From Sedimentisphaerales bacterium (GTDB lineage Bacteria > Planctomycetota > Phycisphaerae > Sedimentisphaerales > Anaerohalosphaeraceae): DNA of 62,554 nucleotides. The stretch spans positions 1 through 62,554 of the forward strand of contig JAFGPC010000049.1 of NCBI GenBank assembly GCA_016926155.1, given 5' to 3'. Of this stretch, positions 33,083-42,277 are shown in pieces. Numbering within the stretch: position 1 is the stretch's first letter; the number at the start of each line of letters is the position of its first letter. The position numbers and the translations under genes were made by a program. A model generated the notes under the pieces. The model saw only the letters and a program-made list of their open reading frames with translations, made no database searches and had not been told where the DNA came from.

Positions 33083-35733
33083 GTCGCCCTTGTGAAAAGA
33101 TGCAGAACCGTATCGTTGATCTGATGCTGGGCGTTCTCGGTCAGATTGACCGGGATGCCGTACACCACCATATCCGGGGGTGTGAGCGGTGTCGGCAATT
33201 TTACTTCTCACTTCAGCGGCAGCAGGATCTCCTTGGCGGGGCAGGGAAGCAACTTGAGCAAGACATTTCCTCAAGGTGCGCCGAGACTGTAGGGATAATC
33301 CTTGCGCTGCCGGATGAAGCGTTACCGAAACCGATCCCTGTGTGGAAGACTCTCTTTTTCAATCGGACGTTTCAGTTTGCTTCCGTCGCTTGCTTGGTTG
33401 TCGCAGTCCTCGTGGGATTTGCTCTTGTGATGAAAGGAGGTGACAAGGAAAGTTCTCTTGCTGAAAATACGGCTGATCCGGTCAAGATTGTATCTCCGGC
33501 CGAACCGAAGCCAGAGACAATTTCAAAATCGAAATCTCCAATCCGCACCGTCGTTCTGACGGAAGTGGATATCGCACGTCGGAAGTTTGCCGCCGGAGAT
33601 GTACAGGGATTGATTGATCTATTACAGAATGGAGATGAACAGGTCCAACTCGTCGCTGCGGATTTCCTGGCACAGATCGGGGACCAGAGCGCGATGCGCG
33701 CGCTGTTGCAGGCTGCGCAGGACTGGCAGGGACCGACTGAGGAGAATCCCTATATTGAAGCTTTGCGGACAATCCTGGCTCGTATGAATCCGGCTGAGCC
33801 GAATGACACGCAAGAATCAAAATCCCCTGTAACCGATACGATTGCCTCCACAACACCCAATAATGCGATCAAAGATACGTCGAAAAAACCATGGCCGTCT
33901 CTGTCCGAAACGGTAACAGATATTCACATGACGGCAACAGGGAGCGGATTCCAGTCCACAGCCCAAACATGGATTCGCCTGCCTGATCAACTCCGTGAAG
34001 ACGGTATGGAGACCGACCTGAAGATCATTGACGATGGGGCACAACGGCTCGAACTGAATACAAAAACCAAGGTAGCCCAGTTCACGACTTCATCTCTGAA
34101 TTTTTCCCCGTTGACCGAACATGATTTGTACCGGATGGCGACGATGTTTCGAGATGGATCTTCGTTTTCCGATATTGTCTTCGAGCGAACTGAAGATTTA
34201 ACGCATGATTCCACAGTGAAATACCTGGTTACTTTCGCCGGACAACTGCAGATGACGGCATGGGTGAACGAGGAATACATGCTGCCGGTTCGTGTCGACA
34301 TGGAAAAGGGACTGTTGACCCTGGAATATAATCCAATCCCGGACAATGTGTTTGCTATGCAGGTTCCTAATGGATACACGTTAGCCGATCAAAAACAAGG
34401 CCCCGGTTTTTCAGGGCAAGTAGTGGATTTATCGGGACGTACTGTTTCCGGAGCACAGGTGCGTGTTCGAGTGATATCCCCGCCGGAATGGAAGAATAAT
34501 AAGCTTATGTCCGTCAGCGATCTGGAAGGAAATTTTTCCCTGGAAGCACCATCGGGAAAAGATTATTCCGATCCGATATTATTGTGGGCAAACATCCCGG
34601 GAGAACCGGATTTTGTGGCATGGACCATTCTGGCAGAAGATCTTTCTTCTTACGAACACTTTTTCAGTGGGCCTTTGCCCGGAGATCCAGGCATGGAAAC
34701 CAAGACTTCCTCCGGCAGTCGATGGATCGAAGAGGTCACGCTGGTGATGATGCCGGCAGGGAAGATTATCGGACAGATAACCGATGGGAATGGAGATGCG
34801 GTAGCCGGAGCCGAAATAACAGCCCGATTTCTTTTTGTGGATCGACATGGTATTCATAATCCCAACTTTGATTCTCTGCCCTGGATATCATCTTCTCGGT
34901 CAGACCTTCGGGGCCATTACATCCTTGGACAGTTACCCGTACTGGCGGCCGATGGACAATATGAAGTTCAGGTTACGGCGATAGGGTATAGCAACACGGC
35001 CGAGGTTTTTATAACAGAGGCTCCCCTGGAAGTAAAACAGCTTGATTTTGTATTGTTACCTGCGGGAATAACAGTGCATGGCGTTTTACAGGACAACTAT
35101 GGAGAGTTCCTCTCACAAAGAACCGTTCATGTAGAGGTCGAAGGCCATTCTATAAAAGGTTGTCAGGCCTTGACGGATGCACAGGGTCGATTTCGTCTCG
35201 AAGGTTGTCCTGTAGGATTTGCATTGTCGATTGTGGCCGATCTGCAGTATGAATATGCCAATGTTAACGGCCAGCCTGTGGAACTGGATTTCTATCCGCA
35301 AACCCGTGCGATTGTGCCTTATGAAGAAGGAATCACGGAATACGAGGTAGAGCTTGTTGCGGAAAAACCGGAACTGGCGATTGGAGCCCAACTCATGAAT
35401 TCAGCCGGTCAGCCACTGCCGCTTTTCCCCGTGTTCGTCAAGGCCCAGGAAGGCCATTTTGTCAAGACGCCCGACAATGTTGTCGCTTTACGAACCGATG
35501 AGGAAGGATTCTGTAAATTTACGGATATTCCCAATGCGCCCGGACTGGCATTGATTTGTGACAGTCAGCACCGCATGCCTGACGATACTTTAAGTACAGA
35601 ACAGGCCCAGCAGATTCAAGAACAATACAAGGATTTCCGTGCGCTGGCCGTTCCCGTGGAGGTTGTCTCGGGCCAGAACGACTATTTCTTCCGTGTCGAG
35701 GTTCTGACATACCAGGAATATGGACAGCCCTGA
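33079..35733 (+). CDS. large anti-sigma-like protein with repeat-rich outer part
   Basis: The 884-residue protein is co-translated with the ECF gene. The N-terminus has a zinc-type anti-sigma motif: Cys5, then HHHIRGCERC (His31-x3-Cys35-x2-Cys38). One membrane segment lies at about 98-118. Outside it follow a short HEAT-like pair near residues 175-245 (LIDLLQNGDEQVQLVAADFLAQIGDQSA), a LolA-like beta domain near 275-425, and four carboxypeptidase-regulatory-like Ig modules (about 430-515, 555-660, 665-770 and 775-850; for instance FSGQVVDLSGRTVSGAQVRV). This builds a sensor with a very large outer portion. What it binds is unknown. Confidence 0.75.
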   Translation: MSRPCEKMQNRIVDLMLGVLGQIDRDAVHHHIRGCERCRQFYFSLQRQQDLLGGAGKQLEQDISSRCAETVGIILALPDEALPKPIPVWKTLFFNRTFQFASVACLVVAVLVGFALVMKGGDKESSLAENTADPVKIVSPAEPKPETISKSKSPIRTVVLTEVDIARRKFAAGDVQGLIDLLQNGDEQVQLVAADFLAQIGDQSAMRALLQAAQDWQGPTEENPYIEALRTILARMNPAEPNDTQESKSPVTDTIASTTPNNAIKDTSKKPWPSLSETVTDIHMTATGSGFQSTAQTWIRLPDQLREDGMETDLKIIDDGAQRLELNTKTKVAQFTTSSLNFSPLTEHDLYRMATMFRDGSSFSDIVFERTEDLTHDSTVKYLVTFAGQLQMTAWVNEEYMLPVRVDMEKGLLTLEYNPIPDNVFAMQVPNGYTLADQKQGPGFSGQVVDLSGRTVSGAQVRVRVISPPEWKNNKLMSVSDLEGNFSLEAPSGKDYSDPILLWANIPGEPDFVAWTILAEDLSSYEHFFSGPLPGDPGMETKTSSGSRWIEEVTLVMMPAGKIIGQITDGNGDAVAGAEITARFLFVDRHGIHNPNFDSLPWISSSRSDLRGHYILGQLPVLAADGQYEVQVTAIGYSNTAEVFITEAPLEVKQLDFVLLPAGITVHGVLQDNYGEFLSQRTVHVEVEGHSIKGCQALTDAQGRFRLEGCPVGFALSIVADLQYEYANVNGQPVELDFYPQTRAIVPYEEGITEYEVELVAEKPELAIGAQLMNSAGQPLPLFPVFVKAQEGHFVKTPDNVVALRTDEEGFCKFTDIPNAPGLALICDSQHRMPDDTLSTEQAQQIQEQYKDFRALAVPVEVVSGQNDYFFRVEVLTYQEYGQP

Positions 35734-35768
35734 TCCGGATCAAACCAGACTAGAATGTGAAAATAGCT

Positions 35769-36647
35769 TCAGCGAAGGCCGGCGGGAATTCTGCCTGGAA
35801 TGTAATGCTTTTTGGCCCATTCCCAGTCACGTAACTGATCGGGGGGAACTGTCTCCCCTTTGACTTCTTGTGAATCTTCGATTCCGTTAATCATCCGGCG
35901 GGCCAGGTCCAGTGTACTTTCTTCTTCCCATTTATGCTTTTCAGCATGCCCGTCGGCGAAACCGAAGGTGCTTCGATCATTGTGCCAGATTGCAAACGGA
36001 TCGACCCAGTAGGGAGTTTCTAAATCCATATTCCATGTACGATGATTCCAGCCAAATCCATCCATTTCTTCCAGCCATGTAAACTTTTCGCCGGGGGCAA
36101 CAAATTCATTTCGCTTCTCGACACGACACATACCCTCTCCACCGCTGGATCGTTGAGAAGTAACTGCTCCCAAAGAAAGGCTACGATACCCGCCGATTCC
36201 CCCACCCGGTCCCTGGGCGGGAAACAGATAGCGTTTGTCCGATGGACAATGATAGGCTTTGCCGCTCTCGACGTACGGCCAGACTGCCCCCTTCTCAAAG
36301 CCTCTGATTTTATCTTCCACAGAACTGTTTCTTCGATTGCCAAGTTCATCCTGAGGATCAGCCACAAAATTGTGCACGGGTCGAGTCGTATAAGTAGTCC
36401 AACCCGTAGTAATATCCGCCCCGGCCTGATCCCGATCACAGGTGTCGCCATCCATGATCCAGTTGTCATTGTCTTCCCCATATAGATACCATCCGTATGC
36501 CATCGCCTTTACATTGCTTAAACAGATAATAGCGGTGGCTTGTTTCTTGGCGACATCAAGCGCGGGGATTAAGATGGCCAGAAGAATCCCAATGATGGCG
36601 ATTACGACTAATAGTTCAATTAATGTGAAAGCATTACTTCTTCTCAT
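35769..36647 (-). CDS. type II secretion/type IV pilus-like pseudopilin with H-X9-DG motif
   Basis: The 292-residue prepilin starts at 36647 (MRRSNAFTLIELLVVIAIIGILLAIL), with AAGG nine bases before. The FTLIELLVVIAIIGIL box is processed by prepilin peptidase after Ala. The C-terminus holds IWHNDRSTFGFADGHAEKH, where His-x9-Asp-Gly is the hallmark of a large planctomycete/lentisphaera family of exported pseudopilins that occur in many copies per genome. The role is unknown. Confidence 0.85.
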   Translation of the reverse strand: MRRSNAFTLIELLVVIAIIGILLAILIPALDVAKKQATAIICLSNVKAMAYGWYLYGEDNDNWIMDGDTCDRDQAGADITTGWTTYTTRPVHNFVADPQDELGNRRNSSVEDKIRGFEKGAVWPYVESGKAYHCPSDKRYLFPAQGPGGGIGGYRSLSLGAVTSQRSSGGEGMCRVEKRNEFVAPGEKFTWLEEMDGFGWNHRTWNMDLETPYWVDPFAIWHNDRSTFGFADGHAEKHKWEEESTLDLARRMINGIEDSQEVKGETVPPDQLRDWEWAKKHYIPGRIPAGLR

Positions 36648-36675
36648 TCTCACGCACCTTTCCCCTAATGTGATT

Positions 36676-36700
36676 TGTGCATTTCAGTTTGAAATGCACA
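36676..36700. repeat. 10-bp perfect inverted repeat in pseudopilin leader
   Basis: TGTGCATTTC and GAAATGCACA are separated by five bases, 29 bases upstream of the pseudopilin ATG (minus strand). It is a good candidate for an operator or a leader hairpin, and no T-tract follows. Confidence 0.5.
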
Positions 36701-36788
36701 TACTGAAACAAATGTATACTACTATTTTCGCAGTCGATATTACAAGTAAAAAAGAGTGTGTCTTGCTTTTTGAGGTTTAGGAAGAGGA

Positions 36789-38228
36789 TTATTCCGGTAG
36801 TCGGTGGATGGCCAGCAAGTCAACCGCAGCCGATCGGGTAAACGGGGCACCGGCCAGAAGGACGATGAGATCCCCGGCAGTGGCCCATTTTTTCATCAGC
36901 AAAATCGAATTCACAACAGCAGCAAATTCCGTCACGGTTTTCGGTGTCGGTCGTTTGACGGGGATAACGCCATACTGGAGGCACATTTGTCGACAGATGC
37001 GGTCATTATCGCTCATCGCCAGAATAGGCACTTCGATGCGGGCCTTGCTCAGCAATTGTGCCGAAATACCGCTGGTGGTCCAGACGGCGACAAAGACAGC
37101 GCCCAGTTCTTCCACTACCTGTCCGACGGTGCGGATCAGGGCTGCTCGCAATGCCAGACCGCCGCTCGCGTCAAACCGGGGAGGATTGATGAATTCATTA
37201 TGACTGAGAAACTGTTCGGTGGTCCGGTTGATACGATTCATCATCTCAACCGCTTCGACGGGGTATTGCCCCACTGCCGTTTCACCGGAAAGCATGACCG
37301 CATCGGCGAGATCAAGAACGGCGTTCGAAACATCACTCACTTCGGCGCGGGTTGGTCCAGGCTGTGTGATCATACTTTGGAGCATTTCTGTGGCGACAAT
37401 AACCGGCTTGCCGTGTTGACGGCATAGGTGCGTGATCCGTTTTTGCAACAGCGGCACTTCTTCGAGCAGCATCTCCACACCCAGATCGCCGCGCGCCACG
37501 AGAACGACATCGCTGGCCTTGACGATATTTTCCAGATCGCCGATGGCCTGGGGCGTCTCGATCTTGGAGACTACCTTGATGGATGATTCTTTTTTCTGAA
37601 TATACTCCTTGAGACGAAGCACATCCTCGGCGCTGCGTACAAAGCTCAGGGCAAGGTAATCCAGATCGTTTTCAATGGCCCAGTCAACAAAACTCCAGTC
37701 TCGTTCGGTAATCGATGGCGTGCTCAACTGCGAATCGGGCAGATTGATGCCTTTGCGGCTTTTTAAGTGGCCTCCGATATCCACACGGCAACGAACCTGG
37801 CCATCGGTTATATCCACCACATGCAGAGCAATACGGCCGTCATCAATGAAGATGCGGTCTCGTAGCTTGACATCCCGGGCAAACTGGTCGTAATTTGTGC
37901 CAAATGCTTCGGCATTGCCGGTTTCCAGGCCGGGAATAATTGTGATTTCCTGCCCGACTTCCAACATTACCCCGTCCGGGTCAATTTGACTGGTACGAAT
38001 CTTGGGTCCGCACAGGTCCCCCATAACTGCCACGATTACATCATCATGACAAACGGAGCGAACGGCCGACAATGTCACCTCATGCTGGGCCAGGTCCCCA
38101 TGGGAAAAATTCAACCGGACCACATCCACCCCTGCTTCGATCAGCGGAGCGATTCTCTCCGGAGTATTGGAGGAAGGGCCGAGCGTGGCAACAATCTTCG
38201 TTTTACTTGCGGTATTGATCGTTTCCAC
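36789..38228 (-). CDS. pyk: pyruvate kinase
   Basis: This is the final glycolytic enzyme (479 residues, standard). Visible are the N-terminal TKIVATLGPSSNTPERI, the substrate and metal region VLVARGDLGVEM, LCRQHGKPVIVATEMLQSMI and LADAVMLSGETAVGQYPVEAV, and a C-terminal domain with an allosteric-type fold. It lies 18 bases behind the phosphofructokinase gene on the same strand and is surely co-transcribed. Confidence 0.95.
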   Translation of the reverse strand: METINTASKTKIVATLGPSSNTPERIAPLIEAGVDVVRLNFSHGDLAQHEVTLSAVRSVCHDDVIVAVMGDLCGPKIRTSQIDPDGVMLEVGQEITIIPGLETGNAEAFGTNYDQFARDVKLRDRIFIDDGRIALHVVDITDGQVRCRVDIGGHLKSRKGINLPDSQLSTPSITERDWSFVDWAIENDLDYLALSFVRSAEDVLRLKEYIQKKESSIKVVSKIETPQAIGDLENIVKASDVVLVARGDLGVEMLLEEVPLLQKRITHLCRQHGKPVIVATEMLQSMITQPGPTRAEVSDVSNAVLDLADAVMLSGETAVGQYPVEAVEMMNRINRTTEQFLSHNEFINPPRFDASGGLALRAALIRTVGQVVEELGAVFVAVWTTSGISAQLLSKARIEVPILAMSDNDRICRQMCLQYGVIPVKRPTPKTVTEFAAVVNSILLMKKWATAGDLIVLLAGAPFTRSAAVDLLAIHRLPE

Positions 38229-38246
38229 ACTCGATCCTTTCAGAGA

Positions 38247-39452
38247 TTATGGTTTTGAAACGGTTGGATACGTGCCAAGATACTCTGTTTCAGGCAGTTT
38301 TCCTGCCAGCGGCATAGCATATTCGAGAAACGCGTCTGTAATACCGTTGCCTTCGGCATTGATGAATTCCTCGGGAACCGACTTGGTCTTTTCAGCCACA
38401 GTTGACAGGTCAGTGCGGAACATTTCCACACCGTAATCCTTGCCGCTGCCGTTGCGCTTCATGGCGACCGAGCCGTTGTCCTGCTTCAATGAATATAACA
38501 CGGCCTGACGCCCACAGGCAAGGGCCTCTTCGGCGTCCACCTCGCTTTGCAGGCCCGCGAAGCTGCGCTGCAGGTACCCGAATGTGTCGGCCCGCACACG
38601 TTTGATCTTGAGTTTGCTCTTGATCTCAGCAGCCAGGAAATCGGCCAGGGCGCCGGTGCCCGATAACTGCACGTTCCCATGATCGTCCCGTTCAGCGTTT
38701 TCGGCCAGTTTTTCCGCCCAGGTCTTGCCGTCGGTATCGCCGATCCCTTCGCTTACGGCAATCACGCAGCGGCCGTATTTCTTGTAAACGGCATCCACGT
38801 CCCCGATAAACTTATCCATCGGGATCGGCCTCTCGGGCATATAGATCAGGTGCGGTCCGTCGTCATCGCGGCGTTTAGCCAGCGCCGTTGCCGCGGTCAA
38901 AAAGCCCGCATGACGGCCCATGATCACATCGATCTTGACACCCGGCAGGGCCCGGTTGTCCAGGTCGTCACCCATCAGGGCGCAGGCCACAAATTTGGCC
39001 GCGGTTCCGTATCCGGGGCAGTGGTCGGTCACCAGCAGGTCGTTGTCGATGGTCTTGGGCACATGAAAGGCCTTCAGGTCATAGCCGCTCTTTTCGGCCA
39101 TGTTGTTGACGATGTAGCAGGTATTGGCCGAGTCGTTGCCGCCGATGTAATAGAAGTAATGGATATCCCACTTTTCAAAAACTTTGAGAATCCGTTGGCA
39201 ATACTCCTCGTCGGGCTTATCCCGGCTCGAGCCCAGGGCCGAGGAGGGAGAGCGTCGGACGGTCTCCAGCTTGGATACTGAAATCTGGCGAAGATCGATG
39301 AACTTCTCTTCCACAATCCCGCGAACGGCATGGACGGCGCCGAAGATATTGTCGATTCGGGTATGTTTACAGGCTTCCAGAATGACGCCGGTCAACGAGG
39401 CGTTGATCACGCCCGTCGGTCCGCCGGATTGACTGACCACTGCATTTGCCAT
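38247..39452 (-). CDS. 6-phosphofructokinase, pyrophosphate-type
   Basis: The enzyme (401 residues) phosphorylates fructose 6-phosphate. Donor specificity is read from two positions: GGNDS has Asp where ATP enzymes have Gly, and PKTIDND has Lys where ATP enzymes have Gly (PGTIDND). Both changes mark pyrophosphate-dependent enzymes, which are reversible. Also present are SQSGGPTGVINASL and IMGRHAGFL. It is followed by pyk and is divergent from ribE. Confidence 0.88.
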   Translation of the reverse strand: MANAVVSQSGGPTGVINASLTGVILEACKHTRIDNIFGAVHAVRGIVEEKFIDLRQISVSKLETVRRSPSSALGSSRDKPDEEYCQRILKVFEKWDIHYFYYIGGNDSANTCYIVNNMAEKSGYDLKAFHVPKTIDNDLLVTDHCPGYGTAAKFVACALMGDDLDNRALPGVKIDVIMGRHAGFLTAATALAKRRDDDGPHLIYMPERPIPMDKFIGDVDAVYKKYGRCVIAVSEGIGDTDGKTWAEKLAENAERDDHGNVQLSGTGALADFLAAEIKSKLKIKRVRADTFGYLQRSFAGLQSEVDAEEALACGRQAVLYSLKQDNGSVAMKRNGSGKDYGVEMFRTDLSTVAEKTKSVPEEFINAEGNGITDAFLEYAMPLAGKLPETEYLGTYPTVSKP

Positions 39453-39595
39453 GATTCACCTTTCCTGAACTTGCAGAGATTCGATTTCTTGTTTTTTGTT
39501 CTCAATTCCCGCGTGATTATAGGAATACAGGCCCGATTCGCAAGAAAAAACGCCGGTTGCGGCCATTTGGTACAAGCCCTTTTGTACTGGAAAGA

Positions 39596-39624
39596 TTGAC
39601 TTTAGTTGAATATAAGCGTATGAT
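39596..39624 (+). promoter_or_regulatory. sigma-70 promoter of ribE-pdxA-rsmA
   Basis: TTGACT and TATGAT are separated by exactly 17 bases. A start near 39631 would give a leader of about 60 bases before the ribE ATG. It is one of the best-matching vegetative promoters in the window. Confidence 0.7.
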
Positions 39625-39642
39625 ATATAAAGTGTTAGATGG

Positions 39643-39676
39643 CGGAGGTTCGATTCGGGCCTCCGTTTGCTTGTTT
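39643..39676 (+). promoter_or_regulatory. leader hairpin before ribE, attenuator-like
   Basis: The stem CGGAGG/CCTCCG with an 11-base loop is followed by a T-rich stretch (TTTGCTTGTTT) and then the ribosome site AAGGA. It lies inside the predicted leader of ribE. It has the shape of a weak terminator but not the conserved core of an FMN riboswitch. Confidence 0.4.
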
Positions 39677-39689
39677 AAGGACAATGCGG

Positions 39690-40331
39690 ATGTTTACAGG
39701 AATTATCGAATCGGTCGGCGTGGTGCGTTCGATCCGGGGCGGCTCGGATGCGCGGGTGGTCTGTGTCGATCTGGGCCCGCTGGCCGAAGGGGCCGGGCTT
39801 GGTGACAGTATCGCGGTCAATGGAGTGTGTCTGACCGTCTCGAAGCTGACCAGTACAACGGCCGAATTCGACGTCAGCGGCGAGACCCTGGCCAAATCCA
39901 CGCTCAGCCGGTTGTCGGCAGACGCCAAGGTGAATCTGGAACGGGCTCTGAAGGCGGATGGGCGGTTCGGCGGGCATATTGTCCAGGGGCATGTGGACGG
40001 TCTGGCCAAGGTGACTCATATCGACAAAAAGGGCGATTTCTGGGAGATGACCTTTGGAGCCGACCAGGAACTTCTCTCGGGCATGGTCCCCAAAGGCTCG
40101 GTTGCGGTCGACGGGATCAGCCTGACGGTCGCCCGGATGGATGAAAAGAGCTTCACGGTTGCCCTGATTCCCACAACGATTCATGAAACGACGCTGTCAC
40201 AGGTCCGTCTGGGTGATACGGTCAACATTGAGACCGATATCCTGGTTCGGACGATCCAGGCCCAGCTCAAACGTATGCTGGGTGAGGATAAGGGCCTGAC
40301 GATCGACAAGCTGAAAGAGTATGGTTTTTAG
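39690..40331 (+). CDS. ribE: riboflavin synthase alpha chain
   Basis: The protein (213 residues) makes riboflavin from two molecules of 6,7-dimethyl-8-ribityllumazine. The start is the ATG at 39690, giving the conserved N-terminus MFTGIIESVG, with AAGGA upstream. Two lumazine-binding repeats are visible (NGVCLTVSKL near residue 35 and VDGISLTVAR near residue 130). GGHIVQGHVDG links them. It is the first gene of an operon with pdxA and rsmA. Confidence 0.93.
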   Translation: MFTGIIESVGVVRSIRGGSDARVVCVDLGPLAEGAGLGDSIAVNGVCLTVSKLTSTTAEFDVSGETLAKSTLSRLSADAKVNLERALKADGRFGGHIVQGHVDGLAKVTHIDKKGDFWEMTFGADQELLSGMVPKGSVAVDGISLTVARMDEKSFTVALIPTTIHETTLSQVRLGDTVNIETDILVRTIQAQLKRMLGEDKGLTIDKLKEYGF

Positions 40332-40332
40332 A

Positions 40333-41418
40333 ATGAGCGTAAATGGTCACAATTCGACGGATGAGAAGATAGTGGTCGGCATCTCTATGGGAGATCCCGG
40401 CGGGATTGGCCCGGAGATCGTTGTCAAAGCCCTGGCCGATCCGCAACTCCGTCGACAGGCCCGTTTCATCATTTTCGGCCTGGCCGAGCAGCTTACGTAT
40501 GCCGCCGATCTGGTGGAGCTGGAGCCGTTCTGGTTCCGGCATCAGCACGAAAAGCTCAGCCGGGATTACCCGCGGAATGTATCTGTGGCCGACTATGATG
40601 AATACCCCATCCCTTCCTGGATTCATTGTCCGCACAAAGTCAGCGGTGAGGCGTCCCTTCGATTCTGTATGGATGCGATCGATGCGGCCAGGGATACGAT
40701 CATCGATGCGGTAGTCACCGGTCCGATCAGCAAGGCAAGCTGGAATCTGGCCAAGGCCAAGTGGCCTGGGCATACGGAATTATTCGCTGAGCGATGCCGC
40801 AGTCCGCGAAAGGCCATGATGTTTGTTGCCGGTCCGTTGAAACTGGCTCTGGCGACTATCCATATGGGATTGTTTGAGATCCGAAACAAGTTCACTATTG
40901 GGTGTGTGTTCGAGCCGATTGACTTGTTGAATACGGCTTTGAAAGAATATTTTGGGATTCGCGAGCCGAGTATCGCCGTAGCGGGATTGAATCCTCATGC
41001 CGGTGAAAATGGGCAATTCGGGGATGAAGAGGATCGTATCATTATCCCCGCGATGAATCTGGCCCGGGAACACGAGATTCATGTGCACGGGCCATTTCCT
41101 GCTGATACGCTGTTTATTCGCGCCGCGGCAGGAGAATTTGACGGCGTGGTCGCCATGTATCACGATCAGGGACTGATCCCGATCAAGCTTCTGGCGTTCA
41201 ATACTGCCGTTAACGTGACAATTGGTTTGCCGATCATCCGTACCTCTCCGGCGCATGGAACGGCCTTTGATATCGCTGGAAAGGGGCTCGCCGATGCCTC
41301 GAGCATGAAGGAGGCGATCCGGTTGGCGATTCGAATGGCACGGATACGCAAGGGGCTGGCCGATGAACCGGCCCCGGTTCATTTCGAGAAACACGATGCA
41401 GACCAAACAGCAGATTGA
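40333..41418 (+). CDS. pdxA: 4-hydroxythreonine-4-phosphate dehydrogenase
   Basis: The 361-residue enzyme makes the amino-ketone precursor of pyridoxine phosphate (DXP-independent of PdxST). The start at 40333 is one base behind the ribE stop. Motifs SMGDPGGIGPEI, GHTELFAERC, GLNPHAGENG, YHDQGLIPIKLL and RTSPAHGTAFDIAGKG match PdxA, the last providing NAD and metal-binding residues. Its end overlaps the rsmA start by 23 bases. Confidence 0.93.
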   Translation: MSVNGHNSTDEKIVVGISMGDPGGIGPEIVVKALADPQLRRQARFIIFGLAEQLTYAADLVELEPFWFRHQHEKLSRDYPRNVSVADYDEYPIPSWIHCPHKVSGEASLRFCMDAIDAARDTIIDAVVTGPISKASWNLAKAKWPGHTELFAERCRSPRKAMMFVAGPLKLALATIHMGLFEIRNKFTIGCVFEPIDLLNTALKEYFGIREPSIAVAGLNPHAGENGQFGDEEDRIIIPAMNLAREHEIHVHGPFPADTLFIRAAAGEFDGVVAMYHDQGLIPIKLLAFNTAVNVTIGLPIIRTSPAHGTAFDIAGKGLADASSMKEAIRLAIRMARIRKGLADEPAPVHFEKHDADQTAD

Positions 41419-42277
41419 AAAACTTCTTGCATCCGCCGGCATCCAGCCCAAACACCGACTGGGGCAGAATTTCCTGATCGATCTGAACCTGATGCATATT
41501 CTGATCGATTCGGCCGATATTCAACCGGACGATGTTGTGCTGGAGGTCGGTTGCGGAACCGGCTCAATGACCGAGGGCCTCGTGGAAAAGGCCGGCTTTG
41601 TGATTGCCGTGGAGTATGACAAAGAGCTTGCGCCGATCGCCCAGAGACAGCTTCATGAAGCTTCGAATGTGAAGGTGGTCAACAGCGATGTGTTGGAAGG
41701 CAAACATACATTGGCGCCTGCCGTTGTCAAAGCGATTGCCGAAACTCGGACGCGTTTTAAAGGCCGATTCCTGCTGGTAGCCAATCTGCCCTACAGCATA
41801 GCCGCTCCGTTGATGGCCAACCTGGTCCTGGGCCCGGTGGTTGTCGAACAAATGCATGTCACTGTGCAAAAGGAAGTAGCCGAACGCATGACCGCTCAGC
41901 CCGGGAGTAAAGACTATGGTCCGCTCAGCATTATGCTGGCTGTTGCCGGTACGACAAAGATCATCCACAAATTGTCGCCCAGTGTATTCTGGCCCGCCCC
42001 ACAGGTGTATTCAGCCATGGTTAGTTTTATTCGTGATCCCAGCCTGGCTGGCCAGGTCAGGGATATGAAGCTGCTATACGATATTGTGCACCTGTTTATG
42101 GGGCATCGGAGAAAGATGCTCAAAGCCTGTACGAAGTTTACGGTTGGTCGGTTGTCAGGAGTGAAGAACTGGGACCATGTTTTTACTGCCGCAGACATTG
42201 ATCCGACCGTCCGAGCCGAGAGGCTCACCCCGCAAGACTATGTCCATCTGGTCAAAGCCTGCCTGAGCCAACTTTAA
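41396..42277 (+). CDS. rsmA: 16S rRNA dimethyladenosine transferase
   Basis: The 293-residue enzyme (KsgA) methylates two adjacent adenines of helix 45 using SAM. LGQNFLID, the SAM motif VLEVGCGTGSMTEGL, and the catalytic NLPYSIA (motif NxxF/Y type) are present. The start at 41396 lies inside pdxA, whose last 23 bases it overlaps. Its TAA is shared with the convergent fumarase gene (TTAA). Confidence 0.92.
   Translation: MQTKQQIEKLLASAGIQPKHRLGQNFLIDLNLMHILIDSADIQPDDVVLEVGCGTGSMTEGLVEKAGFVIAVEYDKELAPIAQRQLHEASNVKVVNSDVLEGKHTLAPAVVKAIAETRTRFKGRFLLVANLPYSIAAPLMANLVLGPVVVEQMHVTVQKEVAERMTAQPGSKDYGPLSIMLAVAGTTKIIHKLSPSVFWPAPQVYSAMVSFIRDPSLAGQVRDMKLLYDIVHLFMGHRRKMLKACTKFTVGRLSGVKNWDHVFTAADIDPTVRAERLTPQDYVHLVKACLSQL

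Noticed and set aside
39625-39689. FMN riboswitch before ribE
   Set aside because: The leader is only about 60 bases and lacks the conserved six-stem core.
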